Translations under genes and position numbers: made by a program
Notes under the pieces: generated by a model
Seen by the model: the letters and a program-made list of their open reading frames with translations, nothing else
Database searches by the model: none
What the model was told of the DNA's origin: nothing
From: Mucilaginibacter corticis
GTDB lineage: Bacteria > Bacteroidota > Bacteroidia > Sphingobacteriales > Sphingobacteriaceae
Assembly: GCF_007558865.1 (NCBI RefSeq)
Contig: NZ_VLPK01000002.1
Span: 558,001 to 622,000, forward strand
Direction of reading: 5' to 3'
DNA: 64,000 bases
Shown: positions 41,641 through 51,452 of the stretch, piece by piece
Layout: each line of letters opens with the position of its first letter
Position numbering within the stretch: position 1 is the stretch's first letter

Positions 41641-41646
41641 TAACCT

Positions 41647-42996
41647 ATGCAAAAGGACGATAAAAGCAGGCCGAACGGGAGAAAGAAAATATTTGTTTTA
41701 GATACCTCAGTGATCTTGTATGATCATAACGCTTTTGAGAATTTCCAGGAGCATGATGTGGCCATACCTATACAAGTGCTGGAAGAGCTGGACAATATGA
41801 AAAGCGGTAACGATACCCGCAATTTCGAAGCACGCAGCTTTATCCGTTTGATAGATGATATTTCGCGTAAAAAGCTGGTCAACAAATGGCACCCATTAAA
41901 CGGTAAAGATAAAGGTAGTTTTAAGGTTGTAATTGATACCAAAACTACAGGTACAGATGCCGAAGCTATTTTTGGATCGGACAAGGTAGATCATCGCATT
42001 CTGAACGCTGCACTGGGCTTGCAGGAAGAAAACCCGGATAAAAAGATCGTCCTGGTATCAAAGGATATCTGCCTGCGTTTAAAGGCAAAATCATTAAACC
42101 TGCATGCCGAGGATTATGAAACCGGCAAGGTGAAAAACCTGGATGAACTGTACAGCGGTAAAACTGTTTTAACGGTAACTGATAAGCAAATTACCCAACT
42201 AAATAAGCAGGATACTTTACCTGCCGACGGGCTGGAACTAAATAGGGGTACAGCCAATCACTTTTACATTCTCGAAAGTAAAAAAAATAAGGCGTCAGGT
42301 TTTTACAACAGCCAAACCGGGCAGTTGGAAAGAATTACTGAACAGCCTATATTTAATATCCACCCCAAAAATTTAGAGCAAGCTTTTGCTATCCATGCTT
42401 TACTGAACCCGGATATTAAACTGGTCACCATACAGGGTAATGCCGGTACGGGTAAAACCTTGCTGGCTTTGGCCGGCGCGCTGGAGCAGCGAAAATATTA
42501 CCGACAGATCTACGTTACCCGCCCCATAGTACCGTTAAGTAATAAAGATATTGGCTTTTTACCGGGTGATGTGAAATCAAAAATAGACCCGTACATGGCG
42601 CCGATATGGGACAACCTTAAATTTATTAAAGACCAGTTTGCTGACGATGAAAAGATGCAGGCTAAGCTTGACGAATTGGTTACCAACGACAAGATCTCTA
42701 TTGCGCCATTAGCTTTTATCCGCGGACGTACATTAAGCAAGATCTTTTTTATTGTAGATGAAGCGCAGAACCTTACCCCGCACGAGATAAAAACCATCAT
42801 ATCCCGCGCAGGCGAAAACAGCAAGTTTGTTTTTACCGGCGATATTTACCAGATTGATACCCCATATCTTGATGCTGAAAGTAACGGACTGTCTTACCTG
42901 ATCGACAAGGCAAAGGGCCACCCGCTTTACGCGCATATCACTCTGCAAAAAGGTGAACGGAGTGAGCTGGCCAATTTGGCGACGGAGTTATTGTAA
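41647..42996 (+). CDS. PIN domain-PhoH fusion (PhoH2-like) RNA-acting ATPase
   Basis: 449 residues. Residues about 14-150 form a PIN nuclease domain with acidic residues in FVLDTSVILYD, LEELD, and VLVSKDICLRLKA. Residues about 240-449 are a PhoH ATPase: Walker A QGNAGTGKTLLALAG, YVTRPIVPLSNKDIGFLPGD, Walker B FFIVDEAQNLTPHE and FTGDIYQID. Such proteins are reported to unwind and cut RNA, sometimes as toxins with a small upstream antitoxin; no such small gene precedes it here. A housekeeping RNA role is more likely. Confidence 0.93.
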   Translation: MQKDDKSRPNGRKKIFVLDTSVILYDHNAFENFQEHDVAIPIQVLEELDNMKSGNDTRNFEARSFIRLIDDISRKKLVNKWHPLNGKDKGSFKVVIDTKTTGTDAEAIFGSDKVDHRILNAALGLQEENPDKKIVLVSKDICLRLKAKSLNLHAEDYETGKVKNLDELYSGKTVLTVTDKQITQLNKQDTLPADGLELNRGTANHFYILESKKNKASGFYNSQTGQLERITEQPIFNIHPKNLEQAFAIHALLNPDIKLVTIQGNAGTGKTLLALAGALEQRKYYRQIYVTRPIVPLSNKDIGFLPGDVKSKIDPYMAPIWDNLKFIKDQFADDEKMQAKLDELVTNDKISIAPLAFIRGRTLSKIFFIVDEAQNLTPHEIKTIISRAGENSKFVFTGDIYQIDTPYLDAESNGLSYLIDKAKGHPLYAHITLQKGERSELANLATELL

Positions 42997-43017
42997 ATAC
43001 TACAATAACCACCGTCG

Positions 43018-43052
43018 TGCCGAACTTTTTTCGGCATAACGGCCTCTTTTTT
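43018..43052 (+). terminator. Possible terminator after the PIN-PhoH gene
   Basis: TGCCGAA (43018-43024) and TTCGGCA (43030-43036) form a seven-pair stem with a short T-containing loop; a T-run follows after GGCC. It also lies downstream of the convergent FUSC gene. Confidence 0.45.
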
Positions 43053-43066
43053 GGATAATTTGACTT

Positions 43067-45205
43067 CTATTTCACTACACCATCCACGATCTTAGCAATA
43101 TCATTGCTGATCTTATTGATAAAATCTAATTGCTCTTTCAGTAGGTTATCAGTTACGGTTGGCGTAGTTGCTTCAGTTGGTTCGGCTTTCTCGCCGGTAA
43201 ATTCAATGCGCTCACCGCCCAGTTTTTTACAGCTTTCGTTTAGTACGGCAATGCTTTTCTTTACCAGTTTAAGAATATCAGGTGTGGTTTTGTGCATGCC
43301 CTTTATCGCTACTTCTGATGCTATGGTAGCTGTATAAGAAGACAGGATATGGTTCAGCACTACAAATTTGTGGATGTCTTTAATGTTGCGCTGTTTACTT
43401 TTAGGTTCTGATGTCATGCGCTCAAAAGCGGCAGATAAGTTGGCCGATTTAACATAAACATCTTTACGAGCTAATTTATACTCGGTTGTACTGATAGGTG
43501 TCCCGGTAATTGATTTGGCAATTTTTATCAGGTAATTAACATTCGAGTTGATCACTTGGGCCAGGCTTTCTTTTATTTGTTCAAATTCCCATGTAGGGAA
43601 GATCAGGTAGCTGGCTATAAATGCAATGGTTGACCCTATAATGGTATCAACCACGCGTTCTTCAACAATACCCCGTTGGCCTACTACTCCTAAAAATTTA
43701 AAAAGAATAAGTACATAAGGTGTCATGCAAACTACGCTCACTACGTAATTAAGCCTTTGGAAACTATAGGTACCCAACATTAATATCAGCATTAATACAA
43801 ATTGCACATCGTTATTATGCACAAAAACCAATATGAGCACACCAATAAATCCACCCGCAATGGTACCCGTTAAACGCTGATAATTGCGTTGTTTGGATAA
43901 GCTGAAACCCGGTTTTAATATTACTATAATGGTTAACAAAACCCAATAGCTGTGGTGGCCCAACGCGAAGAATTTTGCTACGGTAAAACCTATCAAGCAA
44001 ACTAATGAAACCCTTAAAGCATGTTTAAATGCCGCCGAATCCAGCGAGAAATTATCAAAGAATACATGGGGTTCATAATCCTGATGAGTTACAAATTTGG
44101 AGTACTCTACATCGTTATTATTAGCTAACAATGTTTTTGACGACCTTGAATTATAATAATTGAAAATGTTCTCGATCTCTTTATTCAGGTCGCGCAGGTT
44201 GATCAATATTTTTTTAAGCACCAGGTTACTGGTTTCATTGCTGTTGCCAATGGCATCAATTTTAAGCTTAAGCTGTTCAAGCGCCGGGTTAAAATCAACC
44301 ATGTGTTTATACCGCGTGTTCGACAAGATGGCGAACCCGATATTCTCCAACTCGTTGGCCATTTGATGAACAATTTGGGCTATCTCTGTTAAAACACCGC
44401 TATCCTTAAATTTTTCGTGGATATAAGTATAATCATAATGCGTAGCCATGATCTGCTCAAACATATCAACCAGGTCAACAAAGGTCAGCACCAATATCCG
44501 GCTGGCATTGGTCGACTCGCGCACCATCACCCTGCTTTTAAATAGCAACTCCCTAACGGCATCCTGGTGTTCGCTTACCTTTATTTGTTGCGATACCAGC
44601 TTATGATAATTTTCACCAATATCTGTGTCAGGTAAATAAAAATCAGCCTTTATCCTTAAAAACTTAACAATGTCCTCAATATTCTCGCCAAGGGCCTGCT
44701 GCGCGGCACGATAGGGGCGAATGCCGAAAAACACCAGGCTAAACAGCATATACCACAAGCCTCCGGCTAAGGTTTCGGCGCTGTAAAGTATAATTTCGTT
44801 TGGTTTCATGTCCTTCTCTATCATAAATATCATGATGAGTAATGACGACGTACCGATAGACGCGGCCCGGTTACCATACACAATAAACATGGAGAAGAGA
44901 AAAGAAAAAACGGTTACTTCTAACCCTAAAGTAAATACATTTAGGCGTGCAAAACCGGTGGTAACCGCTACAATAAACAGGCATAAATTACCTATGCCCA
45001 TGGCATTGCGTTTATGCAATACAGGGCCCGGCGCATCAATTACAGAGATACATAACGCACCTAATGAAAGCGCTATGCCCAGGTTAAACTGATTGAACTG
45101 CTGCAAGATAAGTGTGGGCAACAGGATACCCAGCGATATGCGCAGACCATCAGAAAAATACTGGCTGAAGAAAAAACTTTTTACCTCTTTGTTTTGAATG
45201 CTCAC
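43067..45205 (-). CDS. FUSC family inner membrane protein (YccS-like)
   Basis: About 712 residues. Two clusters of about six membrane helices (starting FSDGLRISLGILLPTLILQQ near residue 15 and HALRVSLVCLIGFTVAKFF near 390) are each followed by cytoplasmic helical regions, the YccS/FusC layout. I placed the start at the GTG at 45205, which gives a family-like N-terminus (SIQNKEVKSFFFSQYFSDG); an ATG at 45247 adds 14 unrelated residues. Relatives are linked to aromatic-acid or fusaric-acid efflux, but the substrate here is unknown. Confidence 0.86.
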   Translation of the reverse strand: MSIQNKEVKSFFFSQYFSDGLRISLGILLPTLILQQFNQFNLGIALSLGALCISVIDAPGPVLHKRNAMGIGNLCLFIVAVTTGFARLNVFTLGLEVTVFSFLFSMFIVYGNRAASIGTSSLLIMIFMIEKDMKPNEIILYSAETLAGGLWYMLFSLVFFGIRPYRAAQQALGENIEDIVKFLRIKADFYLPDTDIGENYHKLVSQQIKVSEHQDAVRELLFKSRVMVRESTNASRILVLTFVDLVDMFEQIMATHYDYTYIHEKFKDSGVLTEIAQIVHQMANELENIGFAILSNTRYKHMVDFNPALEQLKLKIDAIGNSNETSNLVLKKILINLRDLNKEIENIFNYYNSRSSKTLLANNNDVEYSKFVTHQDYEPHVFFDNFSLDSAAFKHALRVSLVCLIGFTVAKFFALGHHSYWVLLTIIVILKPGFSLSKQRNYQRLTGTIAGGFIGVLILVFVHNNDVQFVLMLILMLGTYSFQRLNYVVSVVCMTPYVLILFKFLGVVGQRGIVEERVVDTIIGSTIAFIASYLIFPTWEFEQIKESLAQVINSNVNYLIKIAKSITGTPISTTEYKLARKDVYVKSANLSAAFERMTSEPKSKQRNIKDIHKFVVLNHILSSYTATIASEVAIKGMHKTTPDILKLVKKSIAVLNESCKKLGGERIEFTGEKAEPTEATTPTVTDNLLKEQLDFINKISNDIAKIVDGVVK

Positions 45206-45404
45206 CCCACAAATTTCGGAAAAAAAGGCAGATATAAGAATTTGCAAAAATTTTATCTGAGTGCGAATTTTATAATCAATATTAGCGTCAATTTGTATTT
45301 TTTTTAATAATTATATAATTTTTAATGATTTTAGTTTAAATTCACACCGATTTAAGATTTATTGTAAATCCAATCGTCTTTTTTAACCTTTATAGCTATT
45401 TAGT

Positions 45405-47990
45405 ATGTCCTCAACGTTAAAACTCAGCCAAAGAGAAACAGCTTTTAATAATGAAGTTGTTACCCGCTTTGAGTTATATAACAGCCTGTTCCAGACCCTG
45501 CCATTTTACCAGGTAAAAGAGATAGGTATTTTACTGCCGTTTTTTAGTTCGCATTGCGATAAGGGGGCCATAAAGGAAGAATCGCCAACGGATATCATCG
45601 AGTCATTTTTTCAGAAATACGTGCCGGATATTGACCATCGTGAACAGCTTAACCGCATGTTCAGGTTTATTCAATACATTGAACGCCAGGTTGTTTTGTT
45701 TGACGCTATAGAAGATTCATCATTCAATAAAATTGGTCGTGCCGATGATGTAGGTACGCTTACGGGATTATTGCAGGCTGCAGCAACCAGCGACCAAGTG
45801 CGTGACAATATCAGCGAAAAGCTGAAAGATTTTTCATTGCGGCTGGTGCTTACTGCTCACCCAACCCAGTTTTATCCAAGTACGGTTTTGGGTATCATGA
45901 ATGACCTGATAGAGGCGTTAAAGACCAATGACATTAATAGCATTGATGTTTTACTACAGCAATTGGGTAAAACACCATTCTTCAATAAAAAAGCACCTAC
46001 ACCTGTTGACGAAGCCGTAAGTTTGGTTTGGTTCCTTGAAAATACTTTTTACCAGGCAATATCAGGCATCCAGACAAAACTGGAAGAAGAGTTTGATATT
46101 GACGAAAACAGGAAAAACCAGTTGTTAGAACTTGGTTTTTGGCCGGGCGGCGACCGTGATGGTAATCCTAATGTTAATACTAAAACCACGTATGATGTTG
46201 CCTGCCTGTTAAGGCAAATGATATTCCGTTGTTACTACCGCGATTTTAGGGTTTTAAAACGCAGGATCACTTTCAGGGGCATTGAAAACACAATGACCAC
46301 ATTAGATGGTCTGTTGTATGAAAATGCTTTCAACAATCATCAGCATAATGCTAAAGATTTACAAGGTGAATTATTAGCCTTATTGGGTTCTGTGCGTGAA
46401 ACACTAATAGATAATCATGACAGCTTATTTGTTAACATAGTTGACGACATGATCCGTAAAGTACGGTTGTTTGGCTGTTTCTTTGCAACGCTTGATATCA
46501 GACAGGACAGCCGTATATTGCGTAGTGTATTTAAATACTGCACCGATAAAGGAATTGCAACCGGTTTGCCTGCTAACTATGATACTTTAGATGAAGATGA
46601 AAAGATAAAAAGCATCACCTTTAATGAGTTGAACTTTTTATGCCCGGAAGATGCTGATGACATGACCAAGGATACGCTGAACACCATTATGCTGATGAAA
46701 CATATTCAGCATACCAATGGCGAGAAAGGGTGTCAGCGTTTTATTATCAGTAACTGCCAGGAGGCCTCAGATATTTTGCAGCTGATAGACCTGTTTTTAT
46801 GGAGCGGTTGGAAAGCCGATGATTTAACAGTTGACTTTATGCCATTATTTGAAACCGTTAATGACCTTAAGGTTGCCGGTGAAGTAATGGAAAAATTATA
46901 TACACATCCGTTTTACAAAGAACACTTAAAGAAACGCGGCAATTCGCAAAGCATTATGCTTGGTTTCTCTGACAGTACTAAAGACGGTGGTTACTTAATG
47001 GCCAATTGGTCTATTTACAAGGCTAAGGTTGAGTTAACAGCTATGGCACGTAAATATGGCGTAAGCCTGGCGTTTTTTGACGGACGCGGAGGCCCGCCGG
47101 CACGCGGTGGTGGTAAAACACATCGTTTTTATGCCTCGATGGGCAAAGAGATAGCTAACGAGCATATACAGCTAACCATACAGGGGCAAACAGTAAGCTC
47201 GCAATACGGATCAGTAGAAACTGCCCGTTTTAACATGGAGCAGCTGATCAACGCGGGTATTACATCGGCTTTGAATCCGGATAGTAATGACCTGCTTAGC
47301 GCTCAGCAAAAAGAGTTGATAACCGATATGGCCGAAGCCAGCCATGAACTGTTCATCAATTTACGCCAGCACCCTTTGTTTGTTGAATACCTGGAGAAAT
47401 TTAGTCCGTTAAAATTATTATCGAAAGCTAATATCAGCAGCCGCCCTACAAAACGTAATGCCGGCGCGCCAATGAAACTGGAAGACCTGCGGGCCATTAG
47501 CTTTGTTACCGCGTGGAGCCAGCTAAAGCAAAGTATCCCGGGCTTTTACGGAGTAGGCACCTCATTAAAGAAAATGAAGGAAGAAGGCAAATGGGCAGAA
47601 GTTGAGCAGTTATACAATACATCAGGTTTCTTTAAAACTATGCTGGATAACTGTATCATGTCTATGTCTAAATCTGATTTCAGAGTGACTGCTTACCTTG
47701 AAAAGGATGCAAAATTTGGAGAGTTCTGGAAAAAGCTTAAAACTGAATTTGAACTTACTAAATCTTTACTACTGGAGTTAACCGGTACAGAAGTATTGAT
47801 GCAAGATTCGCCGGTTGACCGTCGTTCGATAGGCGTCCGCGAAAAAATTGTTTTGCCCCTGGTTATCATGCAGCATTATGCATTAAATTGCCGTAACCAT
47901 ACTGATGATAAAGAATTAATAGAGATCTATGATAAACTGATTATCAGGACAGTATATGGTATTGTTAATGCGGGTCGTAACCTGGCTTAA
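45405..47990 (+). CDS. ppc: Phosphoenolpyruvate carboxylase
   Basis: 861 residues. Catalytic landmarks: LTAHPTQFYPSTV near residue 150 (His), GFWPGGDRDGNPNV, the flexible GFSDSTKDGGYLMANW near 525, and FFDGRGGPPARGGGKTHRF near 560, then PGFYGVGTSLK. It carboxylates PEP to oxaloacetate, replenishing the TCA cycle. The loops deviate from the enterobacterial GYSDSNKDAG and FHGRGGTVGRGGGP forms, and the C-terminus is GRNLA rather than the usual QNTG. The gene ends at a strong terminator. Confidence 0.94.
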   Translation: MSSTLKLSQRETAFNNEVVTRFELYNSLFQTLPFYQVKEIGILLPFFSSHCDKGAIKEESPTDIIESFFQKYVPDIDHREQLNRMFRFIQYIERQVVLFDAIEDSSFNKIGRADDVGTLTGLLQAAATSDQVRDNISEKLKDFSLRLVLTAHPTQFYPSTVLGIMNDLIEALKTNDINSIDVLLQQLGKTPFFNKKAPTPVDEAVSLVWFLENTFYQAISGIQTKLEEEFDIDENRKNQLLELGFWPGGDRDGNPNVNTKTTYDVACLLRQMIFRCYYRDFRVLKRRITFRGIENTMTTLDGLLYENAFNNHQHNAKDLQGELLALLGSVRETLIDNHDSLFVNIVDDMIRKVRLFGCFFATLDIRQDSRILRSVFKYCTDKGIATGLPANYDTLDEDEKIKSITFNELNFLCPEDADDMTKDTLNTIMLMKHIQHTNGEKGCQRFIISNCQEASDILQLIDLFLWSGWKADDLTVDFMPLFETVNDLKVAGEVMEKLYTHPFYKEHLKKRGNSQSIMLGFSDSTKDGGYLMANWSIYKAKVELTAMARKYGVSLAFFDGRGGPPARGGGKTHRFYASMGKEIANEHIQLTIQGQTVSSQYGSVETARFNMEQLINAGITSALNPDSNDLLSAQQKELITDMAEASHELFINLRQHPLFVEYLEKFSPLKLLSKANISSRPTKRNAGAPMKLEDLRAISFVTAWSQLKQSIPGFYGVGTSLKKMKEEGKWAEVEQLYNTSGFFKTMLDNCIMSMSKSDFRVTAYLEKDAKFGEFWKKLKTEFELTKSLLLELTGTEVLMQDSPVDRRSIGVREKIVLPLVIMQHYALNCRNHTDDKELIEIYDKLIIRTVYGIVNAGRNLA

Positions 47991-48004
47991 TAATGCTAAC
48001 CTAT

Positions 48005-48040
48005 AAAAAAAGCGGCGCAATATATTGTGCCGCTTTTTTT
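48005..48040 (+). terminator. Rho-independent terminator after ppc
   Basis: AAGCGGCGCAA and TTGTGCCGCTT form a stem with one G-T mismatch around TATA, flanked by A-runs and seven T residues, starting 15 nt after the ppc stop codon. Confidence 0.9.
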
Positions 48041-48084
48041 ATAAATAATTATACTATTAATTAAATATTTTAAATCGATAGCAT

Positions 48085-48092
48085 TATATTTG
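48085..48092 (+). promoter_or_regulatory. -7 promoter box of the DUF4142 gene
   Basis: TATATTTG is an exact TAnnTTTG match 33 nt before the start codon, immediately followed by a perfect palindrome that would cover the transcription start. Confidence 0.55.
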
Positions 48093-48111
48093 TTATACCA
48101 ATTGGTATAAC
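48092..48111. promoter_or_regulatory. Perfect 20-bp palindrome at the transcription start (operator candidate)
   Basis: GTTATACCAA followed directly by TTGGTATAAC: ten-base arms with no centre. Its first base is the last base of the -7 box, so a repressor bound here would block transcription of the DUF4142 lipoprotein gene. Confidence 0.5.
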
Positions 48112-48125
48112 CTAATATATTTAAA

Positions 48126-48650
48126 ATGAAAAAGGTAATATACTTCTTATCAGGAGTAGCATTGTTTGGTTTTGCGTCATGTATGAATAACAAACCGGCA
48201 AAAAACTATAATCAATTGGTTGACGAGGCAACATCGTCATTTATAAAACAAGGGTTAGAAGCCGGGCAAACAGAAATAAAGGCATCAAAAATTGCCGAAA
48301 CCAATTCTAAAAATCCGCGGGTTATCAGCTTCGCTAAAATGATGATCGCCGACCATTCACAAGCCGGCGATGAACTGGAAAAAATAGCTATTAATAACCG
48401 TGTAAGGGGAGAAGACTCGATAAGTACTGTTCACCAGCAAAATATATCCGACCTGACAAATCTTTCTGGTAATAAATTTGATAAGGCATACATGCAAATG
48501 ATGGTTGCAGACCACCGGGACGCGGTGAAACTATTTACCGAAGCAACTAAAAATCAAAATGAAGACATCCTGAAATTCGCTAAGAAGACATTGCCGGTGC
48601 TGCAAACGCATTTAGATTCGGCAAATGCAGTTTCCGCGTCATTAAAATAA
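48126..48650 (+). CDS. DUF4142 family lipoprotein
   Basis: 174 residues. Lipoprotein signal MKKVIYFLSGVALFGFASC, lipid-attached Cys19. The body is a ferritin-like four-helix DUF4142 domain: FIKQGLEAGQTEIKASKIAE, VISFAKMMIADHSQAGDEL, FDKAYMQMMVADHRDAVKLF and ILKFAKKTLPVLQTHLDSA. The two repeats MMIADH and MMVADH carry histidines typical of the family. Function unknown; often stress-related in Bacteroidota. It overlaps the convergent DUF763 gene by 9 nt. Confidence 0.88.
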   Translation: MKKVIYFLSGVALFGFASCMNNKPAKNYNQLVDEATSSFIKQGLEAGQTEIKASKIAETNSKNPRVISFAKMMIADHSQAGDELEKIAINNRVRGEDSISTVHQQNISDLTNLSGNKFDKAYMQMMVADHRDAVKLFTEATKNQNEDILKFAKKTLPVLQTHLDSANAVSASLK

Positions 48651-49844
48651 CTTCAATTGTTGTTGTATGGGCGGTTTGGCTTTACCCATTATGGTACGCC
48701 CGCCGTATTTCCAGGAGTTGTTGCGTTCTTCTTCAATTACCTGGTCAAAATTGGCGTTAGGTGTAAAATCCTTTTCGGCGCGCTGGGCAATTTGGGTTAA
48801 GCGTTTTATGGCTTCGTTCTTTTCGTTATTGCCTAATTTAGCTTTGTAGATAGCTGTTTGCAATACGCCAAGTGTTTCGTCATAAACTTTTGTAGGTACA
48901 GGGAACGGATGCCCATCTTTACCGCCATGCGCGAACGAAAACCGGGCAGGGTCTTTAAAACGCGATGGCGTACCGTGAATGACCTCGCTCACTAACGTAA
49001 GCGATTGTAATGTACGCGGGCCTAATCCTTTTAATAAAAGCAGTTCCTCAAAATCTTCAGGTTTATTTTCATGCGCCAGCCATAATACGGCACCCAATCT
49101 TTTCAGATCAACATCTTCGGCCCGGACATCATGATGCGATGGCATGGTCAGTTTGCCGATCTCTTTAAGCATAATATCCGGATGTTCATTGGTAATTTGC
49201 ATAACACCCGCCCTTGAAGGTGCCGCCTGGCTATCTGCCATGTTTAAAATAAAGCCATGGTTTTGCCCGTAAATAGATGTGTGCGGATCATTAACAAAAC
49301 TGCTAAGCTCGTCAGAATGCCAGTGATATCGCCGTGCAGTGCCAGAGGCATCGCTCATGCCTTGCTGCACTACACTCCACTTACCGCTATCGCTTAAAAT
49401 AAAATTGTGAGTGTATAGCTGAAATCCATCTTGTATAGCGGTATTGTCGACCTTGGCGCTTAGTTTACTGCACTTAACCAGGTAATTACCATCGAGGCCT
49501 GTGCGCTCGCTTATTTTCAGCAGTTCGTCGGGTGTTTGTTTGGAATACTTGCCTTTGCCACCGCAGATATAAATACCTAATTCTTTACTATGCGGATTGA
49601 TAGCCCGTTTTAACGCGCCCATAACCGAAGTGGTAATCCCCGACGAATGCCAGTCCATACCCATAACCGCCCCAAGGCTTTGAAACCAAAACGGGTCACT
49701 TAGCCGGCGCAATACTTCGTCCTTACCATAGTCCAGCACAATGGTTTCTACAACGGCTAAGCCTAATTTTGCCATGCGCTCTGCCAGCCATTGCGGCACA
49801 TAGCCATAATGTAACGGCAGATCTGCACTTCCCGAACGCTTCAT
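48642..49844 (-). CDS. DUF763 family protein
   Basis: 400 residues. The opening MKRSGSADLPLHYGYVPQWL, FQSLGAVMGMDWHSSGITTS, GICGGKGKY-like YICGGKGKYSKQTP, WHSDELSSFVNDPH and LLLLKGLGPRTLQSLTLVSE are the conserved blocks of DUF763. The last contains a helix-hairpin-helix-like GLGPRTLQSL, so a nucleic-acid link is possible. Function not established. No signal peptide. Confidence 0.9.
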   Translation of the reverse strand: MKRSGSADLPLHYGYVPQWLAERMAKLGLAVVETIVLDYGKDEVLRRLSDPFWFQSLGAVMGMDWHSSGITTSVMGALKRAINPHSKELGIYICGGKGKYSKQTPDELLKISERTGLDGNYLVKCSKLSAKVDNTAIQDGFQLYTHNFILSDSGKWSVVQQGMSDASGTARRYHWHSDELSSFVNDPHTSIYGQNHGFILNMADSQAAPSRAGVMQITNEHPDIMLKEIGKLTMPSHHDVRAEDVDLKRLGAVLWLAHENKPEDFEELLLLKGLGPRTLQSLTLVSEVIHGTPSRFKDPARFSFAHGGKDGHPFPVPTKVYDETLGVLQTAIYKAKLGNNEKNEAIKRLTQIAQRAEKDFTPNANFDQVIEEERNNSWKYGGRTIMGKAKPPIQQQLKLF

Positions 49845-49952
49845 GCTAACAAATTTAGTAAATAGTTATTGATTGTAATTATTACATCCAATTAAAATTA
49901 TCACCCAATCTATCTTAAAAACTTTTACATTAGCTAAACCAATATAACCGAT

Positions 49953-51443
49953 ATGAATAAACTATTGCTTACCGCCTTGTTCTGCGGGATGGGTTTTCTT
50001 GCGATCAGCCAGTCTGCACCAAAACCATATGGCCCTTTGCCTGCCGACAGGCAGCTTAAATGGCAGGAAACAGAAATTTACTCTTTGATCCATTTTGGTC
50101 CGGATACTTATACCGATAAGGAATGGGGTAATGGTGATGAAGACCCGGCAATTGTTAATCCTACACAATTCAGCGCCATGCAGATTGTAGGTGCCGCTAA
50201 AGCCGGAGGGGCAAGGGGGATAATTGTGGTTGCCAAACACCATGATGGTTTTTGCTTATGGCCAACCAAAACTACTGAACACAATATTTCTAAAAGCCCG
50301 TACAAAAACGGTAAGGGTGATATACTGCGCGAGTATCGCGAAGCTTGTGATAAACTGGAAATGAAGATGGGTGTATACTGCTCGCCGTGGGATAGGAACA
50401 GCGCCTTGTACGGCAAGCCTGAATATGTTACAGACGTGTACCGTAAACAATTAAAAGAACTTTATACCAATTATGGTCCGTTGTTTGTTGTCTGGCATGA
50501 TGGTGCAAACGGCGGCGACGGCTACTATGGCGGCGCTAAAGAAAAACGTACCATTGACCGTTCAACCTATTATGGCTGGGACCAAACTTGGGGAATAGCA
50601 CGTAAGCTGCAGCCCGGTGCTGTAATATTTGGCGATGTTGGCCCTGATGTACGCTGGGTAGGTAACGAGCGCGGCGTAGCGGGCGAAACCAGTTGGGCGA
50701 CCTATACGCCACATGCACCCGAGCCCGGAAAACTGCCCGGCAATGGTTTTGTGATAGATAAAGAAGGCGTTGAGGGCCATCGTGATGGTAAATACTGGAT
50801 CCCTGCCGAGTGTGACGTGGCTTTACGCCCGGGATGGTTCTACCATGCAGACCAGGATGGTAAAGAAAAATCACCGGCCACTTTGCTGGATCTGTATTAC
50901 AAGAGTGTAGGCCGTGGTGCATGTTTAGACCTTGGCTTGTCGCCTAACCGTTTAGGTTTACTGGCGGATGGTGATGTGAAAACATTAACCGCATTTGGCG
51001 AGGTGGTAAGAGCAACCTTTAAAAATAATTTAGCTAAAGGTGCAACACTTAAGGCCAGTAATGTGCGGGGAGGTAATAAAGCCAAGTTCGGCCCTGCAAA
51101 CTTATTGGATGCCGACCGTTACAGCTACTGGGCAACAGATGATAAAGTTAAAACGCCTGAATTGATCATTGATCTGCATCAGCCTAAAACATTTAACGTG
51201 GTACGCTTGCGCGAGAATATTAAATTGGGCCAGCGTATAGATGCCGTAGCTATCGACGCGTTTTTAAATGGCAAATGGGAGCAGGTTGGCGCGGCTACAA
51301 GCATAGGCGGTAATCGTTTGATTCGTTTAGAGAATGATGTAACCGCGGCTAAAGTACGTTTACGAATTACCAGTGCGCCTGTTTGTATTGCCCTTAGCGA
51401 TTTCGGTCTGTATAAAGAAGCCGCTGTTCCTAACATAAATTAA
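49953..51443 (+). CDS. Secreted alpha-L-fucosidase (GH29) with C-terminal F5/8-type domain
   Basis: 496 residues, signal peptide with cleavage near AISQ-SA. The catalytic (beta/alpha)8 domain spans about residues 25-350: IHFGPDTYTDKEWG, VVAKHHDGFCLWPT, MGVYCSPWDRN, and the nucleophile Asp in LFVVWHDGANGGDGYYGG. The short bulky HDGANGG form and the C-terminal galactose-binding-like domain (ASNVRGGNKAKFGPANLL) fit the GH29-B group, which prefers 1,3/1,4-linked fucose. Probably cleaves fucosylated glycans in the periplasm. Co-transcribed with the SMP-30 gene 9 nt downstream. Confidence 0.92.
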   Translation: MNKLLLTALFCGMGFLAISQSAPKPYGPLPADRQLKWQETEIYSLIHFGPDTYTDKEWGNGDEDPAIVNPTQFSAMQIVGAAKAGGARGIIVVAKHHDGFCLWPTKTTEHNISKSPYKNGKGDILREYREACDKLEMKMGVYCSPWDRNSALYGKPEYVTDVYRKQLKELYTNYGPLFVVWHDGANGGDGYYGGAKEKRTIDRSTYYGWDQTWGIARKLQPGAVIFGDVGPDVRWVGNERGVAGETSWATYTPHAPEPGKLPGNGFVIDKEGVEGHRDGKYWIPAECDVALRPGWFYHADQDGKEKSPATLLDLYYKSVGRGACLDLGLSPNRLGLLADGDVKTLTAFGEVVRATFKNNLAKGATLKASNVRGGNKAKFGPANLLDADRYSYWATDDKVKTPELIIDLHQPKTFNVVRLRENIKLGQRIDAVAIDAFLNGKWEQVGAATSIGGNRLIRLENDVTAAKVRLRITSAPVCIALSDFGLYKEAAVPNIN

Positions 51444-51452
51444 TATCAACTA

